Source: Pseudomonas sp. 31-12
GTDB lineage: Bacteria; Pseudomonadota; Gammaproteobacteria; Pseudomonadales; Pseudomonadaceae
Assembly: GCF_003151075.1 (NCBI RefSeq)
Contig: NZ_CP029482.1
Coordinates: forward strand, 3,596,001 to 3,660,000
Direction of reading: 5' to 3'
Length of the DNA stretch: 64,000 nt
Under the pieces are notes generated by a model. That model was not told the origin of the DNA, did no database searches, and worked only from the letters and a program-made list of their open reading frames with translations. Of the stretch, positions 58,721 through 64,000 are shown in pieces (positions within the stretch are counted from its first letter, which is position 1; each line of letters opens with the position of its first letter). A program made the translations under genes and the position numbers.

Positions 58721-59890
58721 ATGACCACCCCTGCCTTCGACCTGCGCCCACTCATGGTCGCCAACATGGCCTGTTCCATGTCGATGATGGCGTTCGTCTC
58801 CCTGATCGGGCCGATCGCCCGGGTGTTGGGCCTGGCCACCTGGCAGGCCGGCGCGGCGGTGACGGTGTCCGGGGTGATCTGGATGTTGCTCGCCCGTCCG
58901 TGGGGCCAGGCCAGTGACCGCTATGGCCGGAGACGGATTCTGCTGGTCGCCACGGCCGGCCTCACCCTTGCTTACTGGGCCTTGTGCCTGTTCATCGACG
59001 CCTCGCTGCGGTTTCTGCCGTCGGCGCTGCTGGGGTTTATCGGGTTGATGATCGGACGCGGCCTGATCGGCGTGTTCTATGCCGCGATTCCGGTGGGTGG
59101 CAACGCGTTGATCGCCGATAACATCGAGCCGCAACACCGAGCCAAAGCCATGGCTGCCTTGGGCGCGGCCAACGCCTGCGGCCTGGTGATCGGACCGGCG
59201 ATTGCGGCCTTGTTGTCGCGCTTCAGCCTGAGCTTGCCGTTCTATGCCATGGCGGTCCTGCCGTTGCTGGCGTTCGTGGTGCTGCACTACAAGCTCAAGG
59301 GGCAGGAACTGCACCTGCGGCAAGCGCCGCGCAAGGTTCATCTGAACGATCCACGGCTACGCCGCCCGATGGCCGTCGCGTTCGTGGCGATGCTCTGTGT
59401 GTCGATTGCGCAGATCACCGTCGGTTTTTTCGCCCTCGACCGTCTCGGCATGAGCCCGGCCGATGCCGCGCAAACCGCTGGCATTGCCTTGACCATGGTC
59501 GGTTTCGCGTTGATCTGTTCGCAACTGGTGGTGCGCCGGCTCGAATGGCCGCCGCTGCGGCTCATCCGCGCGGGCGCGCTGGTGGCGGCCGTGGGCTTTG
59601 CCGGCAGCATCCTGGCGGATACAGCATGGGGGTTGTGGCTGTGCTTTTTCGTGTCGGCGGGCGGGATGGGCCTGATCTTTCCGTCGTTCGCCGCACTGGC
59701 GGCCAACGCGGTCGATGCCTCGGAACAAGGCGCCACCGCCGGCTCCATTGGTGCCGCGCAGGGCTTTGGCGTGGTTATCGGGCCGCTGGCCGCGACGTTG
59801 ATCTACGACATCGAACCGCGCCTGCCCTATCTGGTCGCCGCTGCGCTGTTGCTGTTGGTGGCCCTATGGCCACAACCCCGGCAACACTGA
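58721..59890 (+). CDS. MFS transporter, DHA1-type drug/efflux family
   Basis: The protein is 389 residues with twelve membrane helices. Motif A is in WGQASDRYGRRRILLVAT near residue 65, and motif C-like GAANACGLVIGPAIAAL in helix 5 marks proton-driven exporters. GGAAG precedes ATG 58721. It is monocistronic, convergent with pssA and separated from it by three bases. No substrate can be assigned. Confidence 0.9.
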   Translation: MTTPAFDLRPLMVANMACSMSMMAFVSLIGPIARVLGLATWQAGAAVTVSGVIWMLLARPWGQASDRYGRRRILLVATAGLTLAYWALCLFIDASLRFLPSALLGFIGLMIGRGLIGVFYAAIPVGGNALIADNIEPQHRAKAMAALGAANACGLVIGPAIAALLSRFSLSLPFYAMAVLPLLAFVVLHYKLKGQELHLRQAPRKVHLNDPRLRRPMAVAFVAMLCVSIAQITVGFFALDRLGMSPADAAQTAGIALTMVGFALICSQLVVRRLEWPPLRLIRAGALVAAVGFAGSILADTAWGLWLCFFVSAGGMGLIFPSFAALAANAVDASEQGATAGSIGAAQGFGVVIGPLAATLIYDIEPRLPYLVAAALLLLVALWPQPRQH

Positions 59891-59893
59891 GCC

Positions 59894-61237
59894 TTACAGA
59901 ATGCGATAGAGCAACCGCTCGATCCGTACCCGGCTGACGCGCTTGAGGAACTTGGCCACCGCCGCCGGGTATTCCAGCAGCGTCTCCAGATCCTGATAAC
60001 GCTGGATGCGCGTGGTGTTCTGGAAAATCTCGCCCAGTTCTTTACTGCGCGGTTCCAGCAGTTCGCCTTTCGGGTCGTCGATCAACAGCGCGTTTTCCAG
60101 GTCAAGACGGAACGCCCGTGGATTGAGGTTATTGCCGGTCAACAAGGTGTAGCGCTTGTCGATCCACATGCCTTTGAGGTGATAGGTGTTGTCGCCATCC
60201 TTCCACAAATGCAGGTTCAGCTTGCCGCTGTCGATGCTGTGCTGATGGCGTTTGGCGAAGCGTCGCAGGCTGATCTCGTAGAGATACGGCAGCGCCGCGA
60301 TCACCTTGAATGGCTCGCTTGGCGGGATGTAGAAGTCGTTGGCGGTCTTGTCACCGACCACGATGTCAATCTTCACGCCACGGCCCAGGGCCCGGTTGAT
60401 TTCCCGGGTCACCGCCAGCGGCAGGTTGAAGTACGGGGTGCAGATGGTCAACTGATGCTGAGCGCTGGCGATCAGTTCGCAGATCACCCGACTCAACGGG
60501 TTGTTCTTGCCCACACCGAGCAACGGACTCACCGACAAACCGCCCTTCGCGGTACTGCCGGCCGTGGTGTCGTACGCCGCGTGCTTGAGGCGGCTGCGTA
60601 AATCGCCAATGTCGTTGCGCAGGCTGCGGGTGGTCGGCAGGTTCGGCAGGTCGAGGCGATGCACCGCTTTGGAGGCGACCAGACCGTGCTGGATCAAGTG
60701 CTGCATGGAATCAGCCAATGCGGAGTTCCGCAGCAGGTGATAACGGTCGTAGCGGTACTTGTCGAATTTGTGCAGGTAAACGTTGTTCAGGCTCGCGCCG
60801 CTGTAGATCACGCAGTCGTCGATCACGAAGCCTTTCAAATGCAGCACGCCAAACAGCTCGCGGGTTTGCACCGGCACGCCGTAAACCGGCACAACACTTT
60901 CGTGGGTGCGCGTCGCCTCTTGATACCAGGCGGAGTTGCCCGGCTGCTTGCCGGCACCGATCAAGCCGCGCTGAGCGCGCAGCCAGTCCACCACCACGAC
61001 CACGTCCAGTTCTGGACGCGCCAGTTTGGCGGCGTGCAAGGCATCAAGGATTTCCTGACCGGCCTCGTCCTGCTGCAAATACAACGCGACGATGTAGATG
61101 CGCTGGGTGGCGCTGGCGATTTTTTCCAGCAGGCAACGACGGAACTCGGCAGCGCCGGAAAGAATGGTGACGGCATCGGCGGTCAGCGGAAAACTGCGCA
61201 GTTTAGGCAGCAGAGAGCGTTTGAAAAGCGACGGCAT
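59894..61237 (-). CDS. pssA: CDP-diacylglycerol-serine O-phosphatidyltransferase PssA (PLD superfamily)
   Basis: The protein is 447 residues, close to E. coli PssA in length and sequence. HKD motifs are seen as VLHLKGFVIDDCVIYSG and NTYHLKGMWIDKRYTLLTG, with FRLDLENALLIDDP further on; the start region reads FRRCLLEKIASATQRIYIVA. It condenses CDP-diacylglycerol and serine to phosphatidylserine, the precursor of phosphatidylethanolamine, at the inner membrane. The ribosome-binding site is weak. Confidence 0.95.
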   Translation of the reverse strand: MPSLFKRSLLPKLRSFPLTADAVTILSGAAEFRRCLLEKIASATQRIYIVALYLQQDEAGQEILDALHAAKLARPELDVVVVVDWLRAQRGLIGAGKQPGNSAWYQEATRTHESVVPVYGVPVQTRELFGVLHLKGFVIDDCVIYSGASLNNVYLHKFDKYRYDRYHLLRNSALADSMQHLIQHGLVASKAVHRLDLPNLPTTRSLRNDIGDLRSRLKHAAYDTTAGSTAKGGLSVSPLLGVGKNNPLSRVICELIASAQHQLTICTPYFNLPLAVTREINRALGRGVKIDIVVGDKTANDFYIPPSEPFKVIAALPYLYEISLRRFAKRHQHSIDSGKLNLHLWKDGDNTYHLKGMWIDKRYTLLTGNNLNPRAFRLDLENALLIDDPKGELLEPRSKELGEIFQNTTRIQRYQDLETLLEYPAAVAKFLKRVSRVRIERLLYRIL

Positions 61238-61320
61238 AGGGCTCGCAAAGGGTCAATTCCGAAGAGTCCGAGAGCTTACACCATGGATGGGCTTGGGTCT
61301 TGCTGGCGTCTGTGCTACCC

Positions 61321-61389
61321 CCATCGCTAGCAGGCTAGCTCCCACATTTGAAATGCATTCCCCTGTGGGAGCTAGCCTGCTAGCGATGG
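61321..61389. repeat. REP palindromic pair (GTGGGAGCTAGCCTGCTAGCGAT type)
   Basis: Perfect arms CCATCGCTAGCAGGCTAGCT and the complement, about 20 bases apart, lie between pssA and the TetR gene. The element is the same type as at 35094-35182. Confidence 0.92.
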
Positions 61390-61426
61390 CTTTTTAATCA
61401 ACAATAAAATATCCGCTTGACCAAGG

Positions 61427-61440
61427 AGAACGATCGTTCT
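61427..61440. promoter_or_regulatory. TetR operator-like palindrome
   Basis: AGAACGATCGTTCT is a perfect 14-base palindrome 13 bases before ATG 61453. The position suits autorepression by the TetR protein encoded next. Confidence 0.65.
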
Positions 61441-61452
61441 ACTGTTTGCCAC

Positions 61453-62016
61453 ATGAACGAACTAACCAGCAACGACACACGCGACATCATTCTGGATGTC
61501 ACCGAAAAGTTGATCTATAAAAGTGGCATCGCCGCCACCGGGATGGATCTTCTGGTGAAAACCGCCGGCGTCTCCAGAAAAAGTATCTACCGTTACTTCG
61601 CCAACAAGGAGGAGCTGACCGTCGCCGCCCTGCAACGCCGCGACGTGCGCTGGATGCACTGGTACCGAAGTGAAGTCGATCAGGCTGAAACCCCGGCCGA
61701 CCGCCTCCTTAACCTGTTTGCCGTGCTCAAGGCCTGGTTCGCCTCCGAAGGCTTCCGTGGCTGCGCATTCATTAACACCAGCGGCGAAACCGGCGACCCG
61801 CAAGACCCGGTCCGCCTGGTCGCCAAAGACCACAAACAGAAGCTGCTCGACTACGTGCGCGAGCTCTGCACCGAACATGGCGCTACCGACCCGGAGACGT
61901 TGGCCAAACAGCTGCTGATCCTGATCGACGGTGCCATTACCGTAGCGCTTGTGATGGGTGATCACAGTGCCGCCGATAATGCGCAATGCATGGCGCGAAA
62001 GTTATTGGACCTGTAA
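61453..62016 (+). CDS. TetR-family transcriptional regulator
   Basis: The protein is 187 residues. The N-terminal HTH is at IAATGMDLLVKTAGVSRKSI with YRYFANKEELTVAALQRRD, the classic TetR recognition helix. The C-terminal domain (about 80-187) includes GFRGCAFINTSGETGDPQDP, seen in regulators of the YxaF/LfrR-like group. ATG 61453 starts after the palindrome; TTG 61417 would place the palindrome inside the gene. The NTF2-like gene follows after 56 bases and is probably co-regulated. Confidence 0.9.
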   Translation: MNELTSNDTRDIILDVTEKLIYKSGIAATGMDLLVKTAGVSRKSIYRYFANKEELTVAALQRRDVRWMHWYRSEVDQAETPADRLLNLFAVLKAWFASEGFRGCAFINTSGETGDPQDPVRLVAKDHKQKLLDYVRELCTEHGATDPETLAKQLLILIDGAITVALVMGDHSAADNAQCMARKLLDL

Positions 62017-62072
62017 CACTTGAACCAAGCCCGACAACTTGCTTGAACTTTAATTTGAGAGGGAGACGTTAA

Positions 62073-62549
62073 ATGTCTAACGCAGAAGTTCGTCCGCCAT
62101 TGCCGCCCTTCACCCGTGAATCGGCCATCGAAAAAGTTCGCCTGGCCGAAGACGGCTGGAACTCCCGTGATCCGGAACGCGTGTCGCTGGCCTACACCCT
62201 GGACACCAAGTGGCGTAACCGAGCCGAGTTCGCCTACAACCGCGAAGAAGCCAAAGGTTTCCTGACCCGCAAATGGGCCAAGGAACTGGATTACCGCCTG
62301 ATCAAGGAACTCTGGGCCTTCACCGACAACCGCATTGCAGTGCGTTATGCCTATGAATGGCACGACGACTCGGGCAACTGGTTCCGTTCCTACGGCAACG
62401 AAAACTGGGAGTTCGACGAGAACGGCTTGATGGCCAACCGGTTTGCCTGCATCAACGACATGCCGATCAAGGAAAGCGACCGCAAGTTCCACTGGCCGCT
62501 GGGGCCTCGTCCGGATGATCATCCGAGTCTGTCCGACCTGGGCCTGTAA
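62073..62549 (+). CDS. NTF2-like (DUF1348) protein
   Basis: The protein is 158 residues of the cystatin-like NTF2/SnoaL fold. Conserved family segments are [48 protein letters not shown] and [21 protein letters not shown]1348 proteins commonly lie next to TetR regulators. The function is unknown. GGGAG precedes ATG 62073. Confidence 0.9.
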   Translation: MSNAEVRPPLPPFTRESAIEKVRLAEDGWNSRDPERVSLAYTLDTKWRNRAEFAYNREEAKGFLTRKWAKELDYRLIKELWAFTDNRIAVRYAYEWHDDSGNWFRSYGNENWEFDENGLMANRFACINDMPIKESDRKFHWPLGPRPDDHPSLSDLGL

Positions 62550-62565
62550 CTTCACCTAAATCCAT

Positions 62566-62657
62566 TGTGGGAGCGGGCTTGCCCGCGATGACTGACTGAC
62601 ATTCAACGATGATGTTGTCTGTCACTCCGCTATCGCGGGCAAGCCCGCTCCCACAGG
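62566..62657. repeat. REP palindromic pair (GTGGGAGCGGGCTTGCCCGCGAT type)
   Basis: Arms TTGTGGGAGCGGGCTTGCCC and the complement ending in CTCCCACAGG lie between the convergent NTF2-like and sfnG genes. Confidence 0.92.
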
Positions 62658-62669
62658 GATCTATTGTGT

Positions 62670-63764
62670 TCAGACGACAGCCGTCTGCTTCTTGATAGCT
62701 GCTTTCGCCTCCAGCTCCCGCACCAGCGGCAACACCCGCTTGCCGAAATACTCCACTTCTTCCTGGAAGTGCAGGAACCCCGCCAGCACCAGGTCCACGC
62801 CCACCGCTTTCAACGCCACGATGCGCTCGGCAATCTGTTGTGGCGTGCCGATCAGGTTGGTCTTGAAGCCATCGTTGTATTGCACCAGATCCTCAAACGT
62901 CGATTTCGCCCAGTTGCCCTCGCCCTCTGGTGACGCCCTGCCCGCTTGCTTTGCCGCGTCACCAAAGGCACTCACTGCTTCCGGATCGGCCTGATCGATG
63001 ATTTGCGCCAAGACTGCCCGGGCCTCTTCTTCCGTGTCGCGGGCGATGACAAACGCATTCACGCCGATTTTCACCGAGTGATGATTGGCTGCCGCCTTGA
63101 AGCGGATGTCGTCGACCTGAGCCTTGATGCCTTCAGGCGTGTTGCCGTTGGTGAAGTACCAGTCCGACACCCGCGCCGCCATGTCCCGGGCTGCGCGGGA
63201 ACTGCCGCCCTGGAATATTTCCGGCTGGCCCAGTGGCTTGGGCTTGAGGCTGTAGTTGTCGAAGCGATAAAAGTCACCACGAAAGGTGAAGTTCTCCTGA
63301 GACCAGATGCCTTTGAGTGAGCGAATGAATTCTTCGGAACGGCGATAACGCTCGTCGTGCTCGAGCCAGTGTTCGCCAATCGCCTGGAATTCGCCCTTGA
63401 ACCAGCCGCTGACGATATTCACCGCGACCCGGCCGTTAGTCAGTTGATCGATGGTCGCCAGTTGCTTGGCCGCCAATGCCGGTTGCCAAGGCCCCGGCAG
63501 GATCGCGGCGATCACCTTCAGTTTGGTGGTTGCGGCCAGCAGCGCATGGCTGAAGGCGACCGACTCGTGCTGGAACTCGGCACCGTAACCGGCGGTGAAA
63601 CGAATCTGCGTAAGCGCATATTCGAACCCGGCCTCTTCAGCCAGTTGCGCCAGCTTGCGGTTGTAATCGATGCCCCAGTGGGTACGTTGCTCGATCTTGC
63701 TGACCACCAGCCCGCCGCTGACGTTCGGCACCCAGTAGGCAAATTTGACGGCTTGCTGACTCAT
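62670..63764 (-). CDS. sfnG: Dimethylsulfone monooxygenase SfnG (FMNH2-dependent)
   Basis: The protein is 364 residues of the bacterial luciferase/SsuD family. It starts AVKFAYWVPNVSGGLVVSKI, with RFTAGYGAEFQHES and the FMN-site stretch NIVSGWFKGEF; this matches Pseudomonas SfnG. It converts dimethylsulfone to methanesulfinate with reduced flavin, as part of sulfur scavenging. ATG 63764 is chosen because GAGGA lies 7 bases upstream; ATG 63770 is too close to it, and the longer frame to 63935 runs into a REP element. A flavin reductase gene is not in the window. Confidence 0.93.
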   Translation of the reverse strand: MSQQAVKFAYWVPNVSGGLVVSKIEQRTHWGIDYNRKLAQLAEEAGFEYALTQIRFTAGYGAEFQHESVAFSHALLAATTKLKVIAAILPGPWQPALAAKQLATIDQLTNGRVAVNIVSGWFKGEFQAIGEHWLEHDERYRRSEEFIRSLKGIWSQENFTFRGDFYRFDNYSLKPKPLGQPEIFQGGSSRAARDMAARVSDWYFTNGNTPEGIKAQVDDIRFKAAANHHSVKIGVNAFVIARDTEEEARAVLAQIIDQADPEAVSAFGDAAKQAGRASPEGEGNWAKSTFEDLVQYNDGFKTNLIGTPQQIAERIVALKAVGVDLVLAGFLHFQEEVEYFGKRVLPLVRELEAKAAIKKQTAVV

Positions 63765-63840
63765 TGGCATGTCCTCGGGACGTTGGGAAGTCCTTGGGTC
63801 AGAGCAGCAACCGTGCCAGTGCTGGTTACTTGTGAGAGAA

Positions 63841-63938
63841 CTGTGGCGAGGGAGCTTGCTCCCGCTTGAGTGCGCAGCGCTCACAAAAATTCTGGGGCCG
63901 CTGCGCAGCCCAGCGGGAGCAAGCTCCCTCGCCACAGA
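63841..63938. repeat. REP palindromic pair (GTGGCGAGGGAGCTTGCTCCCG type)
   Basis: Arms CTGTGGCGAGGGAGCTTGCT and the complement ending in CTCGCCACAG enclose GCGCAGCGC-like inner palindromes. It lies upstream of sfnG, near the right edge. Confidence 0.9.
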
Positions 63939-64000
63939 TGTCGGTGTGTCCGGGGCAATTTGCGGATGCGCTGTTGGCTGGGCAACAGTTGGGCACTTCT

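Overview
The window looks like chromosome of a Pseudomonas of the fluorescens group. It has GC-rich coding sequence and many REP-type palindromes of the GTGGGAGCGGGCTTG and GTGGCGAGGGGGCTTG kinds between genes. Its gene content is also typical of that group: a complete arn lipid A operon, an EfeUOB iron uptake locus, sfnG, a DUF6124 protein, tandem pqi genes and several amino-acid ABC systems. No rRNA, tRNA, CRISPR array or phage block was seen. The single recombinase-like gene is an isolated tyrosine integrase.

Layout. 1-1218: the end of a NarL-type two-component pair. 1229-6440: a small membrane protein, a tripartite efflux set (outer-membrane lipoprotein, HlyD adaptor, DUF2955 pump) and two paralogous small exported proteins. 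6610-8997: a large MscS-family channel. 9007-13984: an AraC regulator with a gamma-glutamylamine-type amine module (glutamine-synthetase-like ligase, polyamine-binding protein, FAD oxidase). 14214-17679: pqiA-pqiA-pqiB-pqiC envelope lipid transport. 17887-21566: an FbpABC-type ferric iron ABC transporter behind a plausible Fur box. 21570-22508: the lone integrase. 22863-31675: arnBCADTEF-ugd, which adds 4-amino-4-deoxy-L-arabinose to lipid A. 31874-32434: a GNAT acetyltransferase.

32385-42443 is the least familiar region. A LysR regulator stands divergent to an argininosuccinate-lyase paralogue, followed by a polar amino-acid ABC transporter (permease, ATPase, binding protein), two overlapping NodB-fold hydrolase-like proteins, an MmgE/PrpD protein and a YdeE-like MFS carrier. 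An ArgH-type C-N lyase beside an MmgE/PrpD protein recalls breakdown of N-substituted aspartates such as iminodisuccinate or EDDS, where an epimerase and a C-N lyase act together. I propose this as a candidate catabolic island. Its last three metabolic genes are bracketed by inverted copies of a repeat of about 165 bp that has a third copy at 46874.

42538-44582 holds an HPP-family membrane protein, a possible small RNA just before it, a DUF6124 gene with a hairpin-rich leader, and a decayed copy of the HPP gene's 3' end. 44583-54044 is a branched-chain acyl-CoA degradation cluster of two converging units: HIBYL-CoA hydrolase-like and acyl-CoA dehydrogenase on +; AraC regulator, acyl-CoA synthetase, SDR dehydrogenase, thiolase, acyl-CoA dehydrogenase and enoyl-CoA hydratase on -. 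54308-58526 is efeU-efeO-efeB plus a second imelysin protein. 58721-63764 carries an MFS exporter, pssA, a TetR regulator with a perfect operator-like palindrome, an NTF2-like protein and sfnG.
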